DNA of 64,000 nt from Allium sativum (Eukaryota > Streptophyta > Magnoliopsida > Asparagales > Amaryllidaceae). Position 1 is the stretch's first letter. Every line of letters begins with the position of its first letter. The stretch is from contig CM060920.1 of assembly GCA_030737875.1 (NCBI GenBank), positions 478,360,861-478,424,860 of the forward strand, given 5' to 3'. The translations under genes and the position numbers were made by a program. A model generated the notes under the pieces. It was not told the DNA's origin, made no database searches, and saw only the letters and a program-made list of their open reading frames with translations. Below are positions 49,450 through 60,659 of this stretch, one piece after another.

Positions 49450-50830
49450 TACACATATTTCAATTCTTTTTATTGTGTACAAATGACAATAAAAATCTTA
49501 ACTTTTATTTCAATTCTTTTTATTGTTAACAAATGACAATAAAATCTTAACTCTTAATTATTGACCAAAAAGTATATTTTTGGTCTCATTCATTTTTAAC
49601 AACAAAATGAATATTTTACTTCATTTTTTTTATAACAAAAATGTCTCTTTTTATTCTAATTCTTTTAAAGTGACAAGATGTCCCTTTTATTCTAATTCTT
49701 TTAAATAAACAAAAATATATGTTTTTGGTTTAATCATTTTAAATGGCAAAACTGAATGTTTATACTTCATTCCTATAAAATGACCAAAAAGGAATGTTTA
49801 TAATTCATTTCTTTAAATTGAGAAAAATGAATGTTCCCAATTCATTTCTTTAAATTGAGCAAATTTATTTTATAAATTTCAATTCGACCAAATGACTAAT
49901 CTTTGTTGACAGCTTTTCATACAACAAAATGATAATTTGGTTTGTTAACTTTTGATGCAAACAAAAATGATGATTTTTTCTTTATCAACTTTTAATGCAA
50001 ACAAAGATGAGGATTTTTGTTATCAACTTTTCAATGCAAACAAAATGAGGATTTTGTTTAATAACTTTTCAATGTAAACAAAATGTGAGTTTTGTTCTTA
50101 ATAATCTAATTAACAAAAATGTAAATTTTGTTCTTACTAAAAAAAATGTAAATCTTTTCTTATTAACAAAAATGTAAATCTTGTTTCATTAACAAAAATG
50201 TTAATCTTGTCTCATTAACAAAAATGTAACTTTTGTTCTTTATTTACATTTCAACCAAAAAATGTAAATTTTGTTCTTTTATTACATTTAAACCAAACAA
50301 TGTAACTTTTGTTTCAATTTCATTCTCTAACAAAAATGTGAATTTTTTTTTTGTTTCACTTTTATTCAATAACAAAAATATGAACTTTTGTTTCATTTCA
50401 ATGTTCGCTTAACAAAATATGATTTGTTTCAAATCCAAGTTCGCTTAACCAAGTATGATTTTGTTTAAATCCAAGTTTTGACCTTTATATATTTACAAAT
50501 GAAATGTAAATAAAATCACCTTTTTCCTCTAATCAAGTTTTGATTTTTTCCTTATTTACAAATGTAATCTAATGTAAATAAATATCACCCTTTTCATAAA
50601 TCAGGTTTTGACATTAAATGTGATTATTTATCACTAATCAAGTTTTAATCACAAACGTTGTTCTTTTTCATTTAAACAAGTTTTGACAAAAAGTTCTTCT
50701 TTTATTATTCACAAATGAAATGTAAATAAAAATGATTTCTTTAAAAATCAAGTTTTGTTCTCTTTTTATTTACATATGAAAATTGTAAATAAAATTTTTA
50801 ACCACAATTCATGTTATTAACATAACGCTA
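49450..50830. repeat. Degenerate array of AACAAAA...TTTTGTT hairpins in LTR C
   Basis: Dozens of short units of the type AACAAAAATGTAAATTTTGTTC, whose ends are complementary, with spacing of about 25-60 bp. The core drifts along the array (GTAA, GAGG, TGAT). No open frame. It is the counterpart of the palindromic arrays in A, B, D and E. Confidence 0.75.
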
Positions 50831-50892
50831 AACATAAGTTCATTTTCATGACATTAACACAACGCTAGATATAAGGCTAGATTTCATGTGAT

Positions 50893-51230
50893 AACGTTAA
50901 ATGACAATCATATTCCTTTTATTTTTGAATTGATAAAATAAATCAATTCCAAATAAACCAAAGTGATAACATAAGATGACAAATCATGTTTCTTTATTTT
51001 TGAATTGATGAAATAAATCAATTCAATATAGCAAGAGTGATAACAAAAAGAAGTGACCGTTACATTTCTTTTATCTTTGAATTGATGCAATAAATCAATT
51101 CAATATAACCAAAGTGATAAACCAAAGTGATAACAAAAAGGTGACTATTATATTCCTCCTATTTTTTAAAATAATAAAAAAAATAAAAAAAAATAGATCA
51201 ATCCAATATAACAAAAGTGATAACCAAAAG
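50893..51230. repeat. ~63-bp tandem repeats in LTR C
   Basis: About four to five units containing TTGAATTGAT-(A/G)AATAAATCAATTC followed by AATATAACCAAAGTGATAAC. GAATTGAT and ATCAATTC pair as a small hairpin in each unit. Confidence 0.88.
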
Positions 51231-51383
51231 GACTAGCACACATGGATTTATAACTATCCATCGCAAGCACAGAACAACCATCATCACAACTTGTCAAAAC
51301 AAAATAGATCTGAAGCTTAACATATGCTTATCACATCGCAAAACAAATAAATTAAATTAATTAATTAATTAATTTAAAACAAA

Positions 51384-52016
51384 GAAATCTCACCACTATA
51401 TTTTCTGAATTTTCAAAGTCCTTGTTTTCAGATCTAGACTGTCCTATGTTGTAGGACTCTGAAATACGAATCCAACGCAACGATAATCGTCAAATTCTGT
51501 TTAGAAATAAATAAATAAAGTACAAGGGTTTAAACTTTTGATCATACTAATTATTAATTAAATATAAATAACACTAATTTGTCATTAATGTTCTTAAACC
51601 TTTCTTTCTTCTTTCAGCAAACTCACGGAACCCATCTTCGTTGTTCAACTTCACTGGTGCGCCACCCACCGGACTTCCAGACCGAGATCCAACATCTCCA
51701 CACCGTTGGCCATCATCGACTCCGCCTTCACCCTGAAGCCCCGCCGACTCGGTGCTCCGCCTGGTGCCAGAAATGAGGTCAAACCGCCGGTCTTCACGCA
51801 CGGAATTCGAGAGGTCTGCAGCACCATTTCAGATCATAGCCGTTGATAATGGAGACCTCGATCTCCTCTTCATTTTCATATAATTAGTTTCGAATTTTAT
51901 TTAGAGAATTGAGAGAAAGGATTGAAAACGGGTTGGAGCTTTTCTGCCATACGTTTGGTAAGCGGAGGCTGTACAAGTGAAGATTAGGGTTATGTATTGT
52001 CTGAGTGTATTTATAC
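51384..52016 (-). promoter_or_regulatory. C core promoter, telo-box leader and 5' splice site
   Basis: Minus-strand TATAAATA at 52015-52008, telo-box AACCCTAA at 51991-51984, a leader richer in GC than its flanks, and TAGTG|GTGAGATTTC (exon end 51394). The 75-codon frame at 51574-51801 in the leader (containing GGVDDGQRCGD) has no counterpart in other elements. The splice motif matches F exactly over GTGAGATTTC. Confidence 0.55.
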
Positions 52017-52280
52017 GCGCATAGGTAGCGTATTTTATTTATTTAATTTTCCTTAAATTACTTATTTACAATTCTAATCCCCTTACTCAAAATTTTGTGA
52101 CCTTTACAATTCTGCAAACAATTCCATATTTATTGCCAAAACCCCAAGATTACAAATTATTTATTTCCCATTTATTATGAGAGACATTTCAATATTCCTG
52201 CCTTTAATTGAAAAATTCAATCAAAGCTTACCTAACATTGTTTCTAATTCATAATTATGTTTACGCTGTTTACATATATT

Positions 52281-52290
52281 TTTGGGATGG

Positions 52291-52324
<34 letters not shown>
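52281..52324. repeat. (TA)n microsatellite in LTR C
   Basis: Perfect TA run in the U3 part of LTR C, upstream of its TATA box in element sense. Confidence 0.95.
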
Positions 52325-52327
<3 letters not shown>

Positions 52328-53327
52328 GTAGAATTATGTATTTACCAATTTATCATTTTAGTTATTACTACCCATGTTACTGACTGAAATAATCCTTTCA
52401 TTATTCTTTTTCCTTCTTATGAAATCAAAATGTATTTTTGTTTTGATTCTTATTAATGATCATTTTGCTAATTCATTCTTAGTATACCAAAAATGTCCCT
52501 TTTTTTTCTAATCCATTTTTAAATGTAAGCCAACAATGTTAATTTAATTCTAATGTTCATTTTTCACTAAAAATGAGATTCTCATTCTAATGACATCCTT
52601 TACATAAATGTAAATTCTAGTTCTAATGTTAACAAAGATGTTGATTCTCATCAAATCCTTTTAATGTTAACAAAAATGTTAATTCTTATCAACTCCTTTT
52701 AATGTTAACAAAAATGTAATCTATTTTCTTCTTGCAATAAATGACACCCCTCTAATTTTCATTGGTTATAATTTCAAATTTTATTTATTTATGAAGGACG
52801 CGACTTTCCCTTTTTTTTTCTTCACTTGGTTATATATATTTTAAATTTTATCTTTCACTTGTCCCTACATATGTAGTAGGTGACAAATGAAATCTAATTA
52901 GTTGACTAGGCATGATGGGACCACACATATTTCATTCAAATTTTTATATTAATGTTTGATTCATTTTCTCTGATTATTAAGTTGTGCAACTTTTTATATG
53001 TTTCATCTTACAATAAAAATGTGTTTTTAAGGTTAACCAATTTTCTTTCAATAGTGATCATTTAGTAACGATTCTTTTTACATTAAAGTGTAACTTTTTA
53101 ATGAATCATATTATTACATGAAAATGTGAGTTTTTTTATGTTACAACAACTTTCCTATTCAAACCAATGTTCAAATTTTTTTTTATTTATTATTTTATTA
53201 TTATTTTTTCCCTTTACAATAAAAATGTAAGCTTTTTATTGTTTAACTTTTTTTTTTTGACGCATTTTCTATTAAAATTTCCTGAAATAAAAATTTTAAA
53301 TTGGTTCCAAAATTCCGGGTTGTTACA

Positions 53328-54015
53328 GTCGCCCCCACTTAAAATCTTTTCGTCCTCGAAAAGGAATGAAGCTAAAAGTTGTTTAATTAACTAACTCAAC
53401 TTTAAATTTTTATTTATCGGTTTAATTAATTATCATTCTAATATTTTAATTAGTGAAACTAATAATCAAACATCACAACCATCAATCAATTAGGTGATTA
53501 ACTTTTCAAATGTATATAACTTTTATATATAGTCAAAAATCATATTTTTGTGCAAATCACAGCAATGTGTCCTTACTAAGTTTTGTTTCTCATACCAGTC
53601 AATGGAAATATATAGAAATCCCACTTTCGAGACTCGAACATAAATACTGGTGATGGTCGACATATCACCAGAATTATCTCCGGGCGACTAGAGTGTGATT
53701 CTATATCTACCCAGTATATTAAAACTTCGAATATCCGTTAATTACTCGTATATTCGAAATCTTTATATACTCGATTGTCCACATTAAAATATAATATACT
53801 CAAATACGCATTTTAAGATAAAATTTTCAAAACTAAATTTTATTTTTATTTTTAAAGAAAATAATACTCTTTACTCTCGTTCTAGGATACTACTGATCCT
53901 ATCTCTAACGAGTTATTCTCATTAGATATTACTAATCCAATCTTTGATGAATTCTTTCGTTTGGTTCTAATGTGTCTTGTTCTCGAGCTCTGTAAACCAA
54001 AGCTCTGATACCACC
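53328..54015 (-). other. Internal region of element C (non-coding)
   Basis: 688 bp. Minus-strand PPT AAGTGGGGGCGAC (53340-53328, one A-to-C change relative to A/B/E), then CCTTTTCGAGGACGAAAAG as in E, shared blocks near 53595 and 53670, and the PBS at 54013-54002. No coding frame. Confidence 0.82.
54002..54013 (-). promoter_or_regulatory. Primer binding site, tRNA-iMet (C)
   Basis: Minus strand TGGTATCAGAGC, two bases from the 5' LTR start at 54016. Confidence 0.9.
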
Positions 54016-54034
54016 TGTGACGCCCCAAACTTCC
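54016..54034 (-). repeat. Element C 5' LTR stub
   Basis: 19 bp (TGTGACGCCCCAAACTTCC) matching the outer end of C's other LTR at 46122-46140 except for one base. It is cut by element D at 54035. The 5 bp before D (CTTCC) are its likely target site. Confidence 0.85.
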
Positions 54035-55889
54035 TGTAACACCCCGCCTCCGCTAGGGTCACTCACAAAGGAATGCACTAGCTTTAGAGGGGCATTATTG
54101 GTAAACATGCACAGAAATATCACAAGACAGAACATATAAAATAGCGGAAGTAAAATCGAACTTTCATAAACATTTATAATTAAGGTCTAAAGCCTTTTAC
54201 ATCAGAGTACATCAAAACCTGTCTTGCAATAGTAAAGAAGCATAAAGACTTTTTCATAAATTATTCCCCAAATAAAGACAGTAAAGTAGCCATAGCCAAG
54301 AAAAGTCCAAGCCATCCATGATGACCTTCAAGCAGAAGAAGTCCAAACTAAACACCAGTATTTCCTCCCTGTAACCTGGGGGGGGGGGGAAACGGAAGAA
54401 AAGAGGCGAAACAAAACGGGTCAGTCAAAAAGACTGAGTAAGCCCTATCTACTATTAGTATAAAAACTAGTAAAGTTAACTGACATGAGAAGCTGAGATG
54501 AACATAAGCATGATAACAAGATAGATAAGCTAAATCAAAATAACAGGATGAACTACTGAACTCAGGTGAACTAAGGTGTCATGATAAATTATGATGTCAA
54601 GATAAAACAAGGTATCACATCGTCAGGTTTCTATCAAGTATAATATCCCAAGATATCTATCACGTATAACGTCCCATGGTATCTATCCTGTACATCTGCT
54701 CTGCACCTACCGTACTAGTATCCCAACTGTATCACGTGTTATCCGTGAATGACCCTTACTCAAAAGTCGTGTAGTGGTCCATGTCAACCTAATATATCGC
54801 ATATATAGGTTACTCAACTCGTATGTTTTATTCCATGTAAATGTTCAGTCCCTTGCCGTAGGCCATACGGGCTTTCCCATGAGATTCTATATTACTTTAC
54901 ATAGTTCCATGATCCTTAAGATCGGTTTGGACTGTTACCCTAAACCTAGCTAGGGTCTTCCAACATGAATTAGCGTCTGTACAACTAGGACTTATGCTAC
55001 CTAGGGCTACTAGGGATTACGCTTACCTATTGCATGTTTTCGTATCTCGGTTTGGGTTCAACCACCTAGGGCCACTAGGGATTACGCTAACCGCCAACCG
55101 CGCCCTTTTTCCCACGCATTCATCGTGAATCGTTTTTCCATGACTGTATGCACATGTATCACATCGTGCCATCCGAGTCCTATCCCAGGGCAGACCAGGA
55201 AATACAGGACTCGGTCGGGAGCTTACGAATTATCTGCCGATGCAGATGCTAAGGTCTGTTTTTTCTATACGTGGCTATGGTCCCACGCGACCCCTCCCTC
55301 AACTAGCGAAAGACAAGACAGGATAAATCCTGTACGAGAACACACTACTGGCCAACCCCCAATCCGAGCCTTACCGCACCCATAATTAGATAGCAATTAT
55401 GGTCTATTGGGTGTTCTCTGCCTTTCCGTACGTACCCGCTTGACCAAAGATGGAAGGTAGCCTGACGAAAAATGCTATCTAGGGTACGACCGTGTTTCGT
55501 CGACTATACCCTATCCATCCCCGTCTTTAGGTCGCTCGTATAGCAACCAAGGCATACTCTTGGTTCTTCTAACGCAGACCTTAACCTCTCATGAGCCTAG
55601 TATAATTACCTGGCAGCCCACAGAGGGATCCCAAGAATATCCTCACGTTCCCCGAAGCCGCTGCTTCGTTACCCAGTTCGCTGGAGCCTTTATCTAAATC
55701 AGATACTTGCTCCTACTCGTATACTTAAACGATGACCTACCGTATCAGGTTACTCATCTATCTATGAACTGGTCTAAATTTCCTTGACTAAGAATCATTA
55801 CTTAGTTATCCTTCAACCAAGGTTTACGACTTAGCCTTATTCCCGTTATCCTTGTTAATTACGGTTACCCACCTAATTCTCCGAATTAG

Positions 55890-56740
55890 GGTTTACATAA
55901 TAGATTAAGTGTCACTTAAGTTCATGACTTAATCCCGTCTACAAATCATGTCAAAATTGGCTAAGTATCCAAGTTCAAGGCTTAACCCATCTACAAATCA
56001 TGTCAAAATTGGCTAAGTATCCAAGTCCAAGACTTAACCCTACAAACCATGCTCAAGTTGGTTAAGTATATATTAACTTGACCCTATGAAATTACTTAGT
56101 CAAACCGGTCAAGTGTATTCAAGCGATTCATGACTTAGCCTTATCATGTTTTCACGTTATATTGGTTAAGTATGGGTTAACTTAACCTCAATAAATTCAC
56201 GAGTTAGATTGGTTAAGCATAGATCACTTAACCACATCAAATTAACGAGTTAGATTGGTTAAGTTTAGGTTACTTAACCTCTTCAAATTAACGGGTGAGA
56301 TTGGTTAAGTATAGGTCACTTAACCACTTCAAATCATCGTGTTAGATTAGTTAAGTATTTAACTTAACCCCATTAAACTACCAAGTGGGATTAATTAAGT
56401 CTAGGATAACTTAACACCATCCGATTATCATGTTTAGACTAGTTGAGTCTAATCTTAACCCCATCCATTAACTGTATCTTTTGGTTAAGTGTCATTAAGA
56501 AAACTTACTTAACCTTACCAAATTATCGTGTTGGATTGATTAAGTGTTGGTTAACTTAATCCCCGTCCACTAGTCGTATAAAAATGGTTAAGTGTCATTA
56601 GGCAAATCAAGTTACTTAACCTACCCAACCTTGTCATGTTTTGTTAAGTATCATTAACCTAATCCAATTACTTAACCCATTTGTCCATGTCATATTTGGT
56701 TAAGAGTCATTAATCAAATTAACTTAACCCTATCATGTGG
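55890..56740. repeat. Palindromic GGTTAAGT...ACTTAACC array in LTR D
   Basis: About fifteen or more units of ~48 bp. Each has GGTTAAGT, a short loop such as ATAGGTC, and ACTTAACC, so every unit can form a hairpin with 8-bp arms. Units differ by substitutions but most keep the pairing. The second LTR copy is at about 62515-63370. Confidence 0.9.
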
Positions 56741-56763
56741 CATTAATTTCTTAATGCACCCCA

Positions 56764-56852
56764 ACCTCTCACATTAGACTTTGTTGTGGTTACTAGTTAA
56801 GCCGGTCGGTTCCGGGTAGCTTTACACCACAACTTGGTCTAACCTCGGGTTC
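56764..56852 (-). other. Conserved stem-loop, copy D1
   Basis: Middle stem TTAGAC / GTCTAA, inner stem GTTGTGG / CCACAAC (56783-56789 with 56827-56833), loop 37 nt (56790-56826). In element sense the loop contains AAGCTACCCGGAACCGACCG. The outer stem is weak in this copy. Confidence 0.75.
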
Positions 56853-56862
56853 AAGCACAACA

Positions 56863-56968
56863 TGACCAACTTCTCACATTGGGTCCTATTGTTTGCAACT
56901 ACTAGTTAGGCCGGTCGGTTCCGGGTAGCTTTATGTTGCAAACTCAACCCAACCTCGAGTTGGCCACT
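56863..56968 (-). other. Conserved stem-loop, copy D2
   Basis: Outer stem CCAAC / GTTGG, middle stem TTGGGT / ACCCAA, inner stem TTTGCAAC / GTTGCAAA (56892-56899 with 56935-56942), loop 35 nt (37 if the last pair is open). The loop is nearly identical to D1, but the stems are unrelated in sequence to D1. Confidence 0.75.
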
Positions 56969-57698
56969 TTCATGTTTAGTCTAGTGTCATGTTCATATTC
57001 AAGTTTTCAAGCAATTGGGTAGACCTAACTTAATAGGTAAATTCCCAATGGGTAGACCTAACTTAATAGGTAAATTCCCAAGCTTATGTTTTTATGCATA
57101 CTTACATGTCACTTCCATGTTATATTTCAAGTCATGTTTTCAAGTATAAACACATGTCATATTTAACGTTACACGTTGTCATGTTTATATCCATTTACCC
57201 AAATCATGTTCATATCATTATGTTTTCCCATAATGTGACCCCAATGCTTTTTAAACTCGCATATACGTTCGCAACATCGTAATGGATTAAAAGAAGAGAC
57301 TTGGCAAAGGCATGACAAAAATGGATATTAAGCCACAAGTTAATCATGGTGGCAAATGAGGCACAAATGTGTTCATTAGCTTGCATGTTACATTCTTAAG
57401 CCTCAAAAACATGCATAAACCCAAACTTGGCACATAAGCGAATCATGGTGACAAAAGACATGGAATGATGACTATAAACTCGCATATATCATCATATAAG
57501 GGTTATGACTTCATATGCAAGTTGACAAAAAAGGGTATGAAGGTTCTCATGTTGCATAATGCAACATTTCAACATAAAGGTTGTAGCTTTTAGTTCATAA
57601 GATCAAGATAATGACTTCATAAACTTGCATGACATGATAGCATGTATCATTCTCAATGATCAAACCCAAACTTGCAACATGAACATTTAACTTCATAG

Positions 57699-57998
57699 TT
57701 AATATCTAAGAGTAGGAAAAGGGCTTACATTGCTTTGAAGGCCTAAATCGATTAAACTAAAGCTTGTGAGGAAGCCTATGCATGCCATCACCCAAAAACC
57801 CAAAGATGGATGCCCCAAATCAACAAAAACACCATCTTTATGAACAAAGATCAAAGCTTTTGCCTTGAAATCAACTTGAGAGGCTCTCATACTAGCATAG
57901 GGACTCTCTAACACTCTCATGATCATGAAACCTTTCATAGAAATGAAGTGGAGGCTAGGATAGTTGAGTGGAGGCCATGAGAGTAGAAATTTTGCCAT
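57699..57998 (-). other. Open leader exon of LTR D (99-codon frame, function unknown)
   Basis: It starts about 50 bp after the TATA box; the first ATG of the frame opens MAKFLLSWPPLNYPSLHF. The frame stays open for 90 codons to a strong 5' splice site (GCAAT|GTAAGCCC, exon end 57729) and stops nine codons into the intron. The middle is mixed; residues ~65-85 are hydrophobic (FWVMACIGFLTSFSLIDL). I recognise no family and see no counterpart in A, B, C or E. It could be a captured exon or chance; the second LTR copy lies beyond the window. Confidence 0.3.
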
Positions 57999-58057
57999 AG
58001 TTTAGTTGCATGAATGAATAATGAGGATTTAGGATAGGTTAGGGTCTTATTTATAGA
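57723..58057 (-). promoter_or_regulatory. D core promoter, telo-box and 5' splice site
   Basis: Minus-strand TCTATAAATAA at 58057-58047, immediately followed by GACCCTAACC (58046-58037), then a C/T-rich leader and the 5' splice site GTAAGC (57728-57723). It has the same order of parts as in C and E, with unrelated leader sequence. Confidence 0.55.
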
Positions 58058-58367
58058 TTAGGCAAGTGTTTTAGGCCATAGGATTAAACCTAGATTCAAT
58101 CCAAGCCATCAAAGCATGTCTTGGGGAAGAAGTCAAGTGTAGGAACCATCTAGGGCCATTAGATTAAAGATGAACCATGAGAACCATCCAAATGCAAAAT
58201 TTGCATTTGAGCGAATCGGCCCACAGGTTGACAGCCAAACACCCTGGATTAACCCCTAGTCGACCCAGCGGGCTCGGGTCGACCTCAAAAATCGGCCGGT
58301 TCGGTTATTCCCCTCTCCCAATTCGCTGTTTTGAACATTTTTGCATATTTATTTATTTAATTTTCAA

Positions 58368-58402
58368 TTATATATATATATATATATATATCAATATATA
58401 TA
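58368..58402. repeat. (TA)n microsatellite in LTR D
   Basis: Interrupted TA run in the U3 part, upstream of the D TATA box in element sense. Confidence 0.9.
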
Positions 58403-58645
58403 TATTTTTCTGCGCAACCCATTTCACTTAATTAAGTATACTTTAATTTGGGAATTTTTTGTGAAACTTCGCGAGGCCATATCTTGGTCATACGGACTCC
58501 GATTTTCGAAAACTCGGACTCTATTGCGCGTATTTTTCCGAGACGAACGCAATGGCATAGCCCATTTCACTTGATTCAGAATTTAAAATTAAATTCTGCC
58601 TTGATTCTCGTCTTTAATCATGTTATCGAAATACGGGTTGTTACA

Positions 58646-60659
58646 TTCTCCCCACCTTTTAGGATTTCATCCCCGAAATCTCCTAGTTAGGAAGAACATA
58701 TCCTACCATCCATCATCCATCTACTCAAAACATCATCCACGAGCAACCATTGTCCTTAGATGATTTCTAATGCTGTATGAATATATGCAAGACGTGTGTG
58801 TACATGTTCCTTAGCTAATGCTAATGATCAGGCCTGAATAATCTTTCTAATGCAAAATATGTATAGTGCCATGAATCCAACATGTATGCAAATAGTCCTA
58901 GTCATATAGATACTATATGCGTGCACAATCATTCATTCATATGCAACAACCGCATGATAATACATTCGATTTCATCCATAAACAAGTATAAATACTCGTG
59001 CATATGCAATATGAAATGTGACTGAGTCGAGCTAGTATCTAATGTGTATTCGCGCATCCACAAGCAACCACTTGCAACCACTTGCAACCATATCAATCAT
59101 AACATGTTTCAAATACATGTTTACATCCATAGGGTTCTACCTAGGATTCCCTGAAACAGGGCCGAGAAGATAAACAAGACAAACTCCTTACGGGGTTTGT
59201 AACAGAAAATAGGACCAAGAAGATGTCCACAAAAGATAGCCTACAAGTAAGCTCTACAGAAAACAGGGATCAAGGATATACTCCCAAAAAGAGATATCAT
59301 GCGCGTATCTAGTCTTTGACCATCGAAGTCGTATTTCCTCGAGCTTAATTCCATTGTGCCTTGACCGTCTTTTAACTTCGCTATTTCGTAGCTTCTTATT
59401 TCCTGTTTCCATAACATGAGCTGGAACTCATTTCTTCGTCGCCTCTCGTTCCACTTGCACTTATCCTTTTCCTAGAATACTTGACGCAAACATGACTGCG
59501 TACTCATGATCTCATGCAAGCTTTCCAAAATTCACTAGTGAATCTTGGATCTCGTTTATATACTATAAGGTATTCCATGTAGAAGAACTTTCTCTTGAAA
59601 GTAAACAGATGTTAACCAGGTTATCAAGCGCACTTACTAGGGTGATCTCTATAACCCATGCATAAATGAAGTAAACCATTCGTCTTATCGGCGCACACCA
59701 CTCGATCGGGCTTCAAATTTCCAATAAAGGCATCAAGGGATTCTAAGTAACTAGTCATGACAGAACCTCAAAAAGGTTACACGATACTTCGAGGGCATTA
59801 CCAAGGCTAGTCAAAAGGTCTAACTACCCTCCTATCAAAACCGAGAGTGGCACCCCCTACTGGATAACCACTTCATCCCTAGAATCCATCCATAGCTTAT
59901 AAACATAAGCATTATTTCCAAATTCAACACTTGGCATAAACATTCTCAAATCCAAACAGGTCATGTATAAATGGACTGATTCTCCAATAGGACTTTGAGA
60001 CAAAAATGGGATTCTCTATTACGCTAGTACTTAAGGTGCAGAGACTCAACTACCGAAGCGGACTTAAATGATACGATGATCAAAACAAAGTCCTAACGGG
60101 ATGATAGAGAAGAAAAGCTAAACCTTTAACAAGATCGTCACCCTCCTTCCGAGGTACCCTAGAAATGAGAGCATACTGCTGCCCTCCCGATGATCTTGTC
60201 CTTTTCCCATAATACTTAACTATCCGTCCCGTTTTACCATGCCAAAGGTACTCTCTCGTCATGGGTTTCATTGTTCATCCTTCTCTCTCGTCCTGGGCTG
60301 AGCCATACCAACAAGTTGCTCATCCTTAAGCTCGTATCCTTTATCCTCTTCCTCACTATCATTTCTTATAACGCGGCCACTGGTCTCTCGAGAACCACCT
60401 CCATCGTAAGGAAAACACTTTCGTAGATAGAAAAGACTAGTCGCAGTTAAAACCACTGTGACTACAGATGGAGGAAAGAAAGGAAAAGAGATTCAATTAA
60501 GGAAACAAGGATAGTGCTAATGGCCTTTGGGGAATAGCCTTTTTCTTTTAAAAGAAAATTTTCTTGAAAAATGCTTCTTTATAAACGATTTTCAAATAGT
60601 TTTCAGAAGGTCTATAAAAACTTTTGCCCAGTCTGGTAACCTTCTGCTCTGATACCACG
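58646..60659 (-). other. Internal region of element D (non-coding)
   Basis: 2,014 bp from the PPT (58660-58646) to the PBS (60657-60646). The stretch next to the PPT reads GATTTCGGGGATGAAATCCT in element sense, like the end of a chromovirus pol gene. Two adjoining short frames lie about 200 bp inside the PBS (60456-60268 and 60271-60080), overlapping as ATGA. Their predicted products (for example GKRTRSSGGQQYALISRVP) show no gag zinc knuckle or other motif. The remainder has nothing recognisable and does not align with the A/B/C/E internals. Confidence 0.75.
60646..60657 (-). promoter_or_regulatory. Primer binding site, tRNA-iMet (D)
   Basis: Minus strand TGGTATCAGAGC, two bases from the 5' LTR start at 60660. 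Confidence 0.9.

Larger units (their letters stand above)
46122..53327 (-). repeat. 3' LTR of element C
   Basis: 7,206 bp. Conserved 3' block 46380-47700, conserved stem-loop 48835-48940, conserved blocks near 49074 and 49261, palindrome-rich intron-like zone 49450-50830, ~60-bp tandem repeats 50893-51230, leader 51394-51990 and TATA at 52015. Confidence 0.82.
46122..54034 (-). mobile_element. LTR element C, large non-autonomous, host of D
   Basis: Minus orientation. 3' LTR 46122-53327 (7.2 kb), internal 53328-54015 (688 bp), 5' LTR from 54016 cut after 19 bp by element D. LTR ends in element sense are TGTAACAACCCGGAATT and TTTGGGGC(A/G)TCACA. The 5 bp before it are AGTTC, the likely target duplication; its partner is outside the window. 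It shares conserved blocks and PBS with A, B and E and one copy of the large stem-loop. It has no gag or pol. Confidence 0.85.
54035..58645 (-). repeat. 3' LTR of element D
   Basis: 4,611 bp. In element sense: U3 with (TA)n near 58370-58402, TATA 58057, leader with a 90-codon open exon, 5' splice site 57728, two conserved stem-loops (56968-56764), palindromic GGTTAAGT array (56740-55890), then a GC-richer 3' part that does not resemble the A/B/C/E block. Confidence 0.9.

Noticed and set aside
58646..60659. Gag-pol in the D interior
   Set aside because: No frame over about 65 codons and no zinc knuckle, aspartic protease, RT YXDD or integrase HHCC motif in any frame.
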